64,000 bases of DNA, taken from assembly GCA_012931725.1 (NCBI GenBank), contig CM022947.1, positions 23,207,239 through 23,271,238 of the forward strand, given 5' to 3'. The number at the start of each line of letters is the position of its first letter. Position 1 is the stretch's first letter. Position numbers and translations under genes: made by a program. The stretch comes from Litsea cubeba. Taxonomy: Eukaryota; Streptophyta; Magnoliopsida; Laurales; Lauraceae. Positions 11,291-22,946 of the stretch are shown here, piece after piece. The notes beneath the pieces were generated by a model, which saw only the letters and a list, made by a program, of their open reading frames with translations, was not told the origin of the DNA and made no database searches.

Positions 11291-12886
11291 TTCGATGCTG
11301 TTGCCGCCGTAAGCTCCTATTCAACTGTTGGAAGAGTGAAGTTAGGCCAAGCAATGTTGAAAAGGTACGAAACTTCATGTGTGCTCTCATTTTGCCGTTT
11401 TGAAGGATCTTGCATTTTTTGTTTGATTCTGACAATATTTGATTTTTGAAGTAGCATTGCCTGTTTATGGTAGGCTGCGGCTTCATGCAGCTTCTTGATG
11501 TTGAAGAGGCAAAGTGATATTTTTGGTATCAACAATGTATCAATCTCCCTCAGACAAATCAGGAATCCCATTAGGTGGGTCATTGTTTTCAAATATTCTA
11601 ACCCCTGTCCAACTAATTTTTCCATACCCACATACACACAAAACAACTTGAACAAGCACATCCATTGCAGCAATTGTTTTCAAGTCATCATTGAGCCTCA
11701 TATAAAATGCTTTAATTTCCTTTGGATAATTATAGACGGTGACAGGTTTTTTTTTTAATTAACACCTCTTCCACAACTAATATCACCAGACCCACCTTAA
11801 ACTTCTCTACTCTAATCTTTTCTCCTTCATATCAAACCAGAATCCTCATATCACAGAATGAAACTTCTCACGCTAGTACACATGCATATGAGTTTAATCG
11901 TTCAGCTCTGCAATGCTAAATTAGGAAATCATGAACTGGCAATCACTGCTTCACAGAATGAAGCGCCATTCGAACAAGCAGAAGATAACACATAAACCAA
12001 AGCAGACAAATAGAAATAACTAAAATGTAAAATGAATTTGGGCATGAGGCAGACACACAAGAAACTTATACTCCATCAGCCAACCTTATAACAAAAAGTG
12101 GAGAACAAAGGCAGTCACCTGGCTTTCATTTTGTGATGCGACCACCAATGTGTAGCATTAAATACCAGAACATCAGCACCTTTCCATTTCGATTGAGAAG
12201 AGTGAATATAAGTATAACATGATTTGGATTGAGAAAAGAGGAGGGAATTGGAAATTCAGATAATGGGGTATAAAAAGAAATGGGTAATAATTCAGATAAT
12301 GGTGACATAACAATTATTGGAGAAAAAGTAATAGTTTGATTAGAAACACAAGGGAAAGAGAGCAGAATAAATAATTTGCCTATTAGAAGAACAAACAGAG
12401 AGAGATGTGTGTGACACAAGGATGCTACTCTGTCCAACTTTTTTATGGCGATTTTTCTTCTCCTTTGAGTAGTTTCTCATAGAATCCTTGTGTCATTTTG
12501 CATTTTGCTAGAGGAAAAAAAATTTCATTTAAGTGGAGTGGATCTTAGTTTCATTAGCTACATTTTGACTGTTCGATACTATCATAATTACCGAATAGCA
12601 CATCAAAGCCTTGCATCTTAACAAAAATGAAGATAAAAAAACAAGAGCAGAGCCTCCACATACCTGGCCTGATCTCATTCCACATACCCAAATCAAAGAA
12701 AGCCAATTCCCAATTCCACACCCCCAACCCCTCCCACGATCAAACTCAGAATCATAATGTCAGTTCGTTTTATTTCTTTTTCATAATGTCACTAGTTTAA
12801 AAGACTACAGCACTCTAAAATTATACACCCCAATCCCCACGGTGGACTGCATTTTTTCCTTTTTATTTTCAAAATGGAACATTGTA
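11291..12886. other. Intergenic stretch, nothing recognised
   Basis: This is AT-rich sequence with no domain-bearing frame, no tRNA-like clover pattern and no recognisable transposon terminus. It ends at the GGGCC target site of Copia3, and the DNA that was contiguous with it before that insertion resumes at 21284. Confidence 0.5.
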
Positions 12887-12891
12887 GGGCC

Positions 12892-14659
12892 TGTTGGAAA
12901 TAGGGTGGGCCTCTAGGATAGGTTTCTTAAACTTTTGACCCACTTGATGCAAGGATCAACTATCCAGAAGGCTATAAAACCCAATCCAAGATTCAAGTCC
13001 TCAATCTCAGCCATCTTTGATCAGTAAGACAATCTATCTAGAAGATAGAACCAGCAACATATAAGCTACAAATAAATCTACAACATACAAGGAAGTAGAT
13101 TGTACCTTTGGAGCTCGGTTGTGCTCTAATGGAGAAGTTGCATCTTTCTTTGATGATGAAACGCTTTCACTAATCAAATAGGAATCTCCAAGACCTCTTG
13201 ATCTTCCACGCTATGACCCGTATTAGATTCTCCTTTTTCTCAAGAAGATGGTGGGATCTCCAAGAGAAAACTACTAGGAACTCTAGGGAGGAACTAGAAA
13301 GAGAACTAGAAGAGGGAGAGGAGGAAGAACTTGTGCAACACTTGCACTAGGGAGGCTTGGGCGTGAATCCCCATGTATGGAGAGTGCATGGACGTCCAAG
13401 GCCTCTTCTCCTCTTATTTATAGCTTTTGTAAGTTGCCTCCTCTTTACTAATTACAATAGAAGTCTTACTTCCATTAATTAGTAACTTACCATATCATAA
13501 TTAGAAGTCTCACTTCAAATATGATTAGTATCTTTCTAGTTCCTTTCTAATTAAAATAGAAGTCTTACTTCTACTAAAATTAGTAAGTCTACTATTACCA
13601 CTATTAGAAGTCTCACTTTAAATAGAAATAGTAACTTTCCTTTTAGAGTTCAACTAGAATTAGATACTTTCTAATAATTGGGCTAGCATGGGGACCACTA
13701 GGGATTCCTTAGAAAGCTGGCTCCAACTGGGACACGCGACCCCCACATCTCATGTGTAATCCGGGCCCAAGTTAATTGCAAATAACTCCACTATATAAAT
13801 ACAATTGAACTCCAGTTTTAGGAATATTACATAGAAGACCCTAAACTTCCACATTACCACAAGTAGACCCCTCTATCAATATCCATGGATCAATTGGACC
13901 TGTCTTCCAAACTAGATCCATATCTTATTATCCTTGAGCCCCAATTAATTATAATGATCATAGGTACCTTTCCAATTAACTCTTAATCGGAATGGGTGCG
14001 CACTTACCAATGATAAATCCATTAATTGGCACAAGGGGATATTAGAGATAGATTCCATCTTGACCATTGAATATTCCCACAGCTCTGCTACCATGTACTC
14101 AAATCACCGAGGTGTTGACTTACAGTTGGCCTCACTCATTAGTGACTCAAAGCAAATGAATAGATAGAAACTTGAGTTCATTAATGTCTCAGGATTGAGA
14201 GCCTATTGCTAGGGAATTATGAGAGCAGACCTTAAAGTAAAGACAGTGCTTATAAGGTGCTTCTCATGGTCCTTCAATACATCCAATGTACCAGCACTAT
14301 GATCCAGAATCTTCCATTCTGATGATCGAGACAAATCACACTATTTCATAGTGATCAAAGTACCAGAACCTTGTCAGTATGAGATGTCCAGTCTCATCAC
14401 TGGTTGTGATAATATTTAAGTATAAGATTTGTCACACATGTCTCCCGTATGTGGATCTCATCCATACACATGTGTTACATCTAATATACTCGTGGACTCC
14501 AGTTCATCTCATGAACCATCTTGTCATTCGTATTGGTTTTGTGCAAGTATATAATAAATTACCATTCATCTCATGTAGGGAAAGCATGAATATATGAATA
14601 AATAAAGAATTTAATCAATTTATTATATCATCTACTGGATTGAGTCCATAAAACTAACA
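12892..14659 (-). repeat. Copia3 3' LTR
   Basis: This 1768-bp LTR is the downstream LTR in element orientation. It is adjacent to the PPT on its right and to the GGGCC target duplication on its left. In element orientation it contains a TATAAATAAGAGGAG promoter-like block (plus-strand CTCCTCTTATTTATAGC near 13412-13428). It differs from the partner LTR by scattered substitutions and a few single-base indels. The short open frame at 14379-14597 recurs in the other LTR and is not a gene. Confidence 0.95.
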
Positions 14660-14673
14660 ATAATCTCTCACTT
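14660..14673 (-). other. Copia3 polypurine tract
   Basis: On the minus strand GTGAGAGATTAT immediately precedes the TGTTAGTTTTATGG start of the 3' LTR. It is the expected plus-strand primer site and matches the position of the Copia1 tract. Confidence 0.75.
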
Positions 14674-14679
14674 GGGCTC

Positions 14680-17401
14680 AATGCCGGTTAGAGTTGCATC
14701 TCATGCACTACCCGTCTACTTATAGCTCAAAGACTTTGGTAGTCAAAGGCTTAGTAAATGGATCTACTAGATTGTCTACAGAGGCTATCTTGGTGATCGT
14801 ACATCACCTCTCTGCACAATCTATCTGACCATGTATAACTTCCTCTGTACATGCTTTTTGACTCTTTGGTTATTTGGACTTAATGACTACCCTGCTGTCA
14901 TCACAGTAAACTGTGATCGGCTGTCCTGCCAAAAATACCACTCCAAATTCCATATGGAATCTTTTGAGTCAATCTGCTACCTTAGCTACTTCTCAAGCTG
15001 CTACAACATAAGCACATACCCAGAAGTTGATTTTTTGAAATCCTGATCTGACTAGAAGTCAGTATCTATGTAACTGACTGGAATCAACTCATCACTATTG
15101 TAACTCAACATGTGATCTCTAGTTCTTCTCAAGTGTTCGAGAACACATCTTACAGTAGTTCAATGATAAGGACCTGGGCTAGACTGATATTTGCTGACTA
15201 GGCCTACTGCGTGACAAATATCCGGTCTAGTACAAAGCATAGCTTACCGTACCAGAACCTTATCTATGTACACATAATTAGGATAAGCCTTATCATCCTA
15301 TTTTTCCAGTCTCAATGGAAATTGATTCCTAGGATGTATCTGGCTTTTCAAAAGTCCTTTATTATCAAAAGTCTTAGCCAACCAAAACTTTTTCTGTTGA
15401 CAATATCCTTATGTTACTCCATGGGAGAAGGATGTCGTCGACATATAATACCAGAAAAACTACCCTGCGTTCTTGACTTTTCATTTACACATGACTTATC
15501 CGGATTCTGATAAAAATCAAGTGACTTGATTTCCTTAGTGAATACGGATGTTCCTGTTTCGGGATACCTGCTTTAATCCATAAATGGACTTATGCAGCCT
15601 GCAAACTCTTTGCACTTGGTTATTAGCTATAGAACCATCTGGCTGCATCATATAGATGTTTTCCTCAAGATTGCCGTCGTGAGACGCTGTCTTGACATCC
15701 ATTTGCCAAATCTCGTCACCGAGATGAACCACAATGGATAAGAGTACCCAGATGGAACTCTTCCATCTGGCTTTCTTTTTCTCTTTTGTAGACTCACTTG
15801 CACCAAATAGGTTTGCTATCGGCAGGCAAGTCCACAAGTATCCAGACCTGATTAGAGTACAAAGACTCCACCTCAGCTTTCATAGCATCTAACTAACGTC
15901 CCGAAAACTATGTCATTAACTGCTTTATCATAGTTCCAGGGATCTTGTTTCGGTTACACCGGGATTGCCTTGTAAGACTTTCCCAAAACCGAGAACTTAT
16001 CAAGGGTCCTGACAATACTCCCACTACGACAAGGCACTGGTGTAACTACTGGGTCAAGTATGGGCGGATTTTCTTAAAGTTTGGTTATTCTTGGATTTGG
16101 AATTGTTCTTTCTTGAATTTCTTCCAAGATAACCATTTATAAAGATTTCCAGTTAATCTTATAATCTCCCTCCACTTGGTGCTGTGAAGCACTTTTTGCT
16201 CTCTGGGATTATAGAGCAACCAACCTTTAGTTCCTTTTTGGGATAGAATATAAACATATATACTTCCAACTTCTATTCCAACTAATCCGTCTTATCCTTC
16301 AGCACGTGTGCCAGACAACCCTGAAAACGTTGTAGACTAGGCTTTCGCCCTGTCCATAACTCCCTGGAAGTCTCAAGTATAGACTTAGATGGAATGAGGT
16401 TTAGTATATATATTTCAGTTTCCATATCCCAAAATATAGGTAATCCGTAAAAACTCAATCATAGACTTGATCATAGCTAAAAGAGTTTTGTTCCTTCTTT
16501 CTGCTACTCCGTTTTGTTGAGGCAAACCAGGAGCAGACTACTGGGATCAAATCCCATTTTCTGATAAGTATCCCATAAAATTAGCGGAGAGATATTCGCC
16601 TCATCGATCTCATCGAAGAGTATTTATACTTTTACCTAATTGCTTTTCCGCTTCCGCTCGAAACTCTTTGAACTATTCAAAAAAAAATCTCGGACTTGCG
16701 GTGCATAAGGTATATGTATTCATATCTCGAGTAATCATCAGTGAAAGTGATGAAATACCCGTATCAATCTCTCGTTCTAATATTATGGGTCCATACACAT
16801 CAGTAAACACTAACTCCAATAAATCTTTGGCCCTACTGCCCTTAGATGAATAAGGGTCTATTGGTCATTTTGCTTTCCAGACAGGATTTACAGACAGGCA
16901 TTGATTCTACCACCAATGAAGGCAAGATACCATCTTTCACTAGCCTGTCAATCCTGTTTAGGTTTATATGACCTAGCCTCTTAGGTGCCAAAGTTTGTTG
17001 GATTAGATGAAGGTGACTACCTCTTTAATGATGGTCTATCATTAACATCAGTGTCATGTATCTCATACATTGTGGGAGTTAATAAATAAAAGCCATTGAT
17101 TACCTTGTCAGAATATATAAGAGTACCGCTCCTCTTTAAGACGATTTAATTACCAAAAGTAACTGAATAACTCTTATTCATCATACTAGAAATTAAAATT
17201 CCGTCTTAAAACGGTACATATAATGTATCTGACAAAATCAACTTAATATCTACTCCTTCTGACACTGCTTCTGCCTTGGCTTCTGATCCCAGGTTAATAC
17301 TGATTTCCCCGTCATTAATCCTCCTGGTTACCTGTAACTCCTACAACATATTACTGATGTAATTAGTTGCACCAAAGTCTACAAACCAAGATTCTGAAGC
17401 A
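14680..17401 (-). pseudogene. Copia3 pol remnants (PR, IN, RT, RNase H)
   Basis: Read on the minus strand the order is as follows. A protease-like SWFVDFGATNYI lies near 17350-17390, where the usual DSGA active-site Ser is Phe. Then come the integrase region with PGLPQQNGVAERRNKTLL (about 16485-16540), the integrase C-terminal part (about 16150-16270), RT with IWQMDVKTA and KSIYGLKQ (15570-15710), the YVDD motif (about 15430-15445) and the RNase H part down to about 14800. Stops and frameshifts occur throughout, so no functional pol is made. Order and motifs are those of Ty1/copia (IN before RT). Confidence 0.9.
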
Positions 17402-18280
17402 CTAGTTGAAAAAACTATCTTTAGAAACAAATGACTCAATCATACCTGAGGTCTTTTCCTTTGACAGAAATCGTGGACAATTCCTCATCCAATGTCCTGT
17501 CATACCACAGTGGAAACACTTTCCCTTTGCTCCCTTATCCTTGACCTTGGCCATACCACTAGTGGAACCATACTCCACCTTAGGACCTTTGATGACTGAT
17601 TTCTTCTTGCTATCCCGGTCTTTACCTTTCGGTTTAGACTTAGCAAATGACTTTTCTGTCATGATGTCCTCAAACACTACCAGCTGGCGAGACAGCTCAG
17701 CTATGGTCATTTCCAATTTATTATAATTGATCTCGAAATATTTGAATGAGTCTGGTAGTGATTGAATGATCATGTCGATCTGCGTTTCTGTATCAAACGT
17801 AGTCCCCAGTACATCTAACTCATTCAATGCCAACTTCATTTGTAACAAATGTTTTTGTACTGGGGTTCCCTCAGCCATCTTTGTCTCCATCAACACTTTT
17901 ACAGCAGCCTGCCTAGCAGGCCTGACCTGGTCTGCAAACATCTCCTTTAAGTTCGATATAATATCGTATGCTGACTTATAGGATTGATGTTGTTCTTGCA
18001 AAACAATAGACATGGATGCCTGAATAAAACATCTGGCCTTCTCATTGTCTTTGGTCCACTTGGTGTAAAAGTTTTTCACAATCTGTGGTGCATCAGGCTC
18101 AGGCTCAGGAAGGGAGGGTTTTAGAAGGACATATTTGCAACTTGAAGATGTCAAGATAATGTCCAGGTTCCTTTTCCAGTCTACATAGTTGGATTCCATC
18201 AACTTGTTCTGTTAGTTGGATTCCATCAACTTGTTCTGGTTGAGGATGGTCTCAAGTGGATTGAAAGTATTCGAATTCAT
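17402..18280 (-). pseudogene. Copia3 gag with one early stop
   Basis: This encodes a copia Gag-like protein. The likely original start is the ATG at 18280 (MNSNTFNPLETILNQNKL). An in-frame 27-bp tandem duplication (plus-strand copies of AGTTGGATTCCATCAACTTG at 18186 and 18213) creates a TAA at the repeat junction. Downstream, 266 codons stay open to 17402. They hold the UBN2-type Gag region (NYVDWKRNLDI, MFADQVRPARQAAVK, MAEGTPVQKHLLQMK) and a CCHC zinc knuckle CFHCGMTGHWMRNC (about 17490-17535) that would bind RNA in the virus-like particle. It is followed by protease remnants in another frame. Confidence 0.92.
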
Positions 18281-19497
18281 GCTGTATAAATTAAAGCACA
18301 TAACCATACATTCAATGAAAGAATATAAATGACATTAGGGTTTAGTATTCTACCAAATTCATTTGGGAATCCTCATAAGCATTGAATTCAGAATACATCG
18401 AAATCCCAATCCCTTAGGGCATGCCTCCTAGGGGAGTGCGAATGTCCTTGGATTGGTGCGGATCAAAGTTCGTCAAAATTAGAATTAAGACTAACTATCC
18501 ATGATCCCCATCATTCATTATCATCTAGGTATCTCATACCATATAATGTATGACTCCCGATTTACTTTGGTTTCTAAAATACATGAGGCAAATCCTAGGG
18601 GATACTACATCATTATTTTAGTTAAGTGTGACCCACCAACTAGCATTGCATGACAACCGTTGTGAGCAGCTCCTCCTAGGGGAGTAAGCCCCCACCCCGT
18701 CTCACCAACACTATCCATAGGAGATCCATATCTAGTAACCAGACAAGCCAAAGCCCTCCGAAGGAACGGCCACACTCTTGGTGGCGCGAGGCCAATACTT
18801 TCCTTATAATGGACCTATGGTGGAAAACCATGGGGATTTATCAATTTAAATGCCCCGCTCCCACTTAATATTTTAGAATTGAGGATTTCCTTTTAAGGTT
18901 TTAGGGCCCACATATATAAATATATGAATCATTAAATCATCTCATGATATGATCTAAGATTGGTTCCAAGTCAAGTTATTTTAAGGAAAGTCCAGTTTCT
19001 AAAATTAGTGTTACCAATGTTTCCATCTCATGGGTCATCAACACTAATTAGAACTCTTTCCAAAAATTAATTTGATTTGACCAATATTAGTAACTTGCTA
19101 TGTTTGGATCGGATTTGGAAACATTCTAAATAAAGCATTCAACTATAAATAGAAAATGCAAAAATTAGAAATAGTCCTCTCCTCCACATGGCCCAAGCGG
19201 AATAGACTTCTTAGACTTCTAGACTTTCCAAAAAATTGGAATTCCTCAAACACTTTGGGAAACTCCAAAACACCTTTGGTAATCTTCAAACTCTTTGATT
19301 AGGAGTCCAACTTCACTTTCCTTCCATCATTCCATCATTGTTAAACCCTTTTGTGACTATCCAAACATGGATTTACTAATTATCCAAGAAAAAACCATCA
19401 AAACTGATCCGTACATAGCCTTTGATCTATCCTCTTCGCATCTCATGGAAAGATTAGATCAAGCTTACTGATCTAACATGATTAGAGATGAGGTAAG
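18281..19497 (-). other. Copia3 5' leader (untranslated)
   Basis: This 1.2-kb stretch lies between PBS and gag. It is noncoding and contains, on the minus strand, GGCCGTTCCTTCGGAGGG (around 18757-18772). That is a diverged copy of the GGCCATCCCTTCGGTGG motif repeated in the Copia2 leader. Such leaders usually carry packaging and dimerisation signals; that role here is inference. Confidence 0.7.
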
Positions 19498-19509
19498 GCT
19501 CTGATACCA
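19498..19509 (-). other. Copia3 primer binding site (tRNA-iMet)
   Basis: The minus strand reads TGGTATCAGAGC two bases inside the 5' LTR end, complementary to the 3' end of plant initiator-Met tRNA. It fixes the orientation of the element as minus. Confidence 0.93.
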
Positions 19510-19511
19510 AT

Positions 19512-21278
19512 TGTTGGAAATAGGGTGGGCCTCTAGGATAGGTTTCTTAAACTTTTGACCCACTTGATGCAGGGATCAACTATCCAGAAGGCTATAAAAC
19601 CCAATCCAAGATTCAAGTCCTCAATCTCAGCCATCTTTGATCAGTAAGACAATCTATCTAGAAGATAGAACCAGCAACATATAAGCTACAAATAAATCTA
19701 CAACATGCAAGGAAGTAGATTATACCTTTGGAGCTCGGTTGTGCTCTAATGGAGAAGTTGCGTCTTTCTTTGATGATGAAACGCTTTCACTAATCAAATA
19801 GGAATCTCCAAGACCTCTTGATCTTCCACGCTATGACCCGTATTAGATTCTCCTTTTTCTCAAGAAGATGGTGGGATCTCTAAGAGAAAACTACTAGGAA
19901 CTCTAGGGAGGAACTAGAAAGAGAACTAGAAGATGGAGATGAGTAAAAACTCGTGCAACACTTGCACTAGGGAGGCTTGGGCGTGAATCCCCATGTATGG
20001 AGAGTGCATGGACGTCCAAGGCCTCTTCTCCTCTTATTTATAGCTTTTGTAAGTTGCCTCCTCTTTACTAATTACAATAGAAGTCTTACTTCCATTAATT
20101 AGTAACTTACCATATCATAATTAGAAGTCCACTTCAAATATGATTAGCATCTTTCTAATTCCTTTCTAATTAAAATAGAAGTCTCACTTCTACTAAAATT
20201 AGTAAGTCTACTATTACCACTATTAGAAGTCTCACTTTGAATAGAAATAGTAACTTTCCTTTTAGAGTTCAACTAGAATTAGATACTTTCTAATAATTGG
20301 GCTAGCGTGGAGACCACTAGGGATTCCTTAGAAAGCTGGCTCTAACTGGGACACGCGACCCCACATCTCATGTGTAATCCGGGCCCACAGTTAATTGCAA
20401 ATAACTCCACTATATAAATGCAATTGAACTCCAGTTTTAGGAATATTACATAGAAGACCCTAAACTTCCACATTACCACAAGTAGACCCCTCTATCAATA
20501 TCCATGGATCAATTGGACCTGTCTTCCAAACTAGATCCATATCTTATTATCCTTGAGCCCCAATTAATTATAATGATCATAGGTACCTTTCCAATTAACT
20601 CTTAATCGGAATGGGTGCGCACTTACCAATGATAAATCCATTAATTGGCACAAGGGGATATTAGAGATAGATTCCATCTTGACCATTGAATATTCCCACA
20701 GCTCTGCTACCATGTACTCAAATCACCGAGGTGTTGACTTACAGTTGGCCTCACTCATTCGTGACTCAAAGCAAATGAATAGATAGAAACTTGAGTTCAT
20801 TAATGTCTCAGGATTGAGAGCCTAATGCTAGGGAATTATGAGAGCAGACCTTAAAATAAAGACAGTGTTTATAAGGTGCTTCTCATGGTCCTTCAATACA
20901 TCCAATGTACCAGCACTATGATCCAGAATCTTCCATTCTGATGATCGAGACAAATCACACTATCTCATAGTGATCAAAGTACTGCAACCTTGTCAGTATG
21001 AGATATCCAGTCTCATCACTGGTTGTGATAATATTTAAGTATAAGATTTGTCACACATGTCTCCCGTATGTGGATCTCATCCATACACATGTGTTACATC
21101 TAATATACTTGTGGACTCCAGTTCATCTCATGAACCATCATGTCATTCGTATTGGTTATGTGCAAGTATATAATAAATTACCATTCATCTCATGAAGGGA
21201 AAGCATGAATATATGAATAAATAAAGAATTTAATCAATTTATTATATCATCTACTGGATTGAGTCCATAAAACTAACA
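19512..21278 (-). repeat. Copia3 5' LTR
   Basis: This 1767-bp LTR is the upstream LTR of the element. It pairs with 12892-14659 at about 98% identity by eye, abuts the PBS on the left and the GGGCC target duplication on the right. A promoter-like TATAAATAAGAGG on the minus strand near 20028-20044 would start transcription toward gag. Confidence 0.95.
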
Positions 21279-21621
21279 GGGCCAATACAGAGTTGCGATA
21301 CCTACACCAAAAAGTCTAATCTCACTCAACAGACAAACAGTTGAAGAAATCATCATCTCACAGATTCCACTAAAAAAAGAGAAGCCCAAAACTTCAAATG
21401 GCAAAGTGCATTGAGAAAGATTCTTTCTCCAAATAGTACGATACAAATCAAACCCATATGAGAAATATTAACTAGACACAGAATCGCTGCGATTTTTAGC
21501 ACTGCTCCTCTTTTTCCTCTCCCTTCCTTTCTCCTCCTCTTTCCCCATTCTTTATTACTTTCCCGAACGCACCTCACCAGAAGGACCCGCGAGCGAGGGG
21601 TGCTGCGCGCTGTCGCCGAAT

Positions 21622-21722
21622 GGGAGAGAGAGAGAGACTACTGATGCGAGAGAGAGATGCGCGATATCGCCAAGTGAGAGAGAGATGCATGATGTCGTCG
21701 AGCGAGAGAGAGATGAGATCTA
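21622..21722. repeat. GAGAGAGA-rich minisatellite, unit about 29 bp
   Basis: Three to four units of the form GAGAGAGAGATGC(G/A)YGATRTCG(C/T)C(A/G)AGY follow each other, ending in GAGAGAGAGATGAGATC. GAGA tracts upstream of plant genes can bind BPC-type factors, but a regulatory role here is only a possibility. Confidence 0.75.
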
Positions 21723-21972
21723 AGGAGCCGAGGAGTGTTGTGGAGGAGTGTTTGGGAGGGAGAAGAACCATAGCGTTTTAGGGCATTTCTGTCTCCAGAC
21801 TGGTTTCTTTTTATTTTTTTCATTCTGGCTGGCTTTGAAGATTTTTCATTCACTTGGTCCACCTCAGCGCCACATAGACTTCCACGTGGGATCAGTCCCT
21901 AAATCGGGCTATGGAGTCGGTCTGCATAGGCTAATTGTTGTGGAAATGGGTTTCCACATTCAAAAAGTCTAC

Positions 21973-22026
21973 GGGCCCGAAAATCAGGCCCAGCCGTGCC
22001 CCCTGTCGGGCCCGATTTTCGGGCCC
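21973..22026. repeat. Inverted repeat, 13-bp GGGCCCGAAAATC arms
   Basis: Arms at 21973-21985 (GGGCCCGAAAATC) and 22014-22026 (GATTTTCGGGCCC) are perfectly complementary with a 28-nt spacer. A smaller hairpin GTGGAAATGGGTTTCCAC sits just upstream (about 21939-21956). The arrangement suggests the end of a small DNA transposon or a stem-loop, but no TSD could be assigned. Confidence 0.7.
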
Positions 22027-22405
22027 TGTAGCAGGGCTCTTCCACATTATAGTAAAATTTATGTGTAATAAAGCTGCTTATGCTAAAAAATAAGGTCTAG
22101 AAAAAGTACTTATTGGGGTTCTTTTTTAATGTAAAAAAAAAAAAAAAAATCCATGCAACTGATTGTCCACTGACACGGACGTACACAAAACTTGGAGAAA
22201 ATGAACTTTCCTGGTAGGTGAGACTGTGAGAGCCTTTTTCTATTCAAAAAAACTTGCAGCTCAAGTCATTTAAGTCTTCTTGACAATTTACCAATAAAAA
22301 AAGAAAAAAAGGTTTCTCGACGCGTGAAGACCGGATGTTTTTCTACATTTGAATTCCACACGTTATTCAGTGAATGAACGCGGACTTCATAATAAAAATA
22401 ACCTT

Positions 22406-22420
22406 TCTTTTTATAAAATC
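22406..22420 (+). promoter_or_regulatory. Possible TATA box of the AAA-ATPase gene
   Basis: CTTTTTATAAAATCC lies about 530 bp upstream of the ATG and is the best TATA-like match in the 5' region. If used, the 5' UTR would be about 500 nt. This is inference; there is no transcript evidence. Confidence 0.35.
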
Positions 22421-22619
22421 CGTCACTGGGTTTGTTTTTAATTTCTTATGCTCATTTAGAGATTTGAAGAACTCCCAAATCCCAAACTTCTATCTGAAGT
22501 ATTGAACTCCCTTTCACAATCCTGCAAACCCAATTTCGTGCTCTTCTTTTAAATCCTTGAACCTGGCAAAAAGTTCCCATCTGCTATCTTCAATTTCATT
22601 GAACTGACCCAATCCAAAG

Positions 22620-22925
22620 TGCTTCACCCTAATCCGAAACATCTTCAATTTCACTAGTATCCAGATCTAAAGAAACGTCGAAAGCCCCATTTGTCCTGTT
22701 ACTCTTCATTTCCAATACCCAGATCTAAAAACGTCCTTAAACAATAGTACCTAATCCAAAACATCTTCAATTCCATTGAACACCCAGATTTGGTTCCCAA
22801 AATCAGTAATACCGGCCCATATCAGAAAATAGTTCAAAAGTCACATTAACCAAAGTCACCTTAACCACTCAAATCTTCATTCCTTTGAACTACAATACCC
22901 AGATCTAAAAGAACTCCAAAACCAG
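22620..22925. repeat. Imperfect repeats with CCCAGATCTAAA in 5' region
   Basis: The motif (A/C)CCAGATCTAAA(A/G) recurs at about 22660, 22717 and 22900, with a variant ACCCAGATTTGG at about 22784. It is usually preceded by ATCTTCAATTTC(A/C) or CTTCATTYC. The spacing is irregular (about 55-115 bp). It looks like an old local duplication in the 5' UTR or promoter. Confidence 0.6.
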
Positions 22926-22946
22926 TCCAAGTACAGTAACAATATT

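Larger units (their letters stand above)
12892..21278 (-). mobile_element. Copia3: complete but decayed Ty1/copia retrotransposon
   Basis: This is an 8387-bp element on the minus strand. The LTRs at 12892-14659 and 19512-21278 begin TGTTGGAAATAGGG on the plus strand and end ACTAACA, that is TGTTAGTT...CCAACA in element orientation. It is flanked by a perfect 5-bp TSD GGGCC (12887-12891 and 21279-21283). It has a 12-nt PBS to initiator-Met tRNA next to the 5' LTR (right) and a PPT next to the 3' LTR (left). Internally it carries gag followed by remnants of protease, integrase, RT and RNase H, all minus. I count roughly 35-40 differences between the LTRs, about 98% identity, so insertion is moderately recent. 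Yet the coding region is already broken, suggesting it moved using proteins from another copy. Confidence 0.95.
21284..22400. other. Upstream intergenic region of the AAA-ATPase gene
   Basis: This is non-coding sequence between Copia3 and the host gene. It holds a GA-rich minisatellite, an inverted repeat with GGGCCCGAAAATC arms (21973-21985 and 22014-22026) and a poly-A tract near 22131-22149. The short frames 21748-22068 (plus) and 21353-21862 (minus) show no family resemblance. Confidence 0.5.

Noticed and set aside
14379..14597. 72-codon frame in the Copia3 LTR (and 20998-21195)
   Set aside because: LTR sequence, present in both LTRs, no family resemblance.
17406..17981. Plus-strand frames of 106 and 71 codons
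   Set aside because: Antisense shadows of the Copia3 gag frame.
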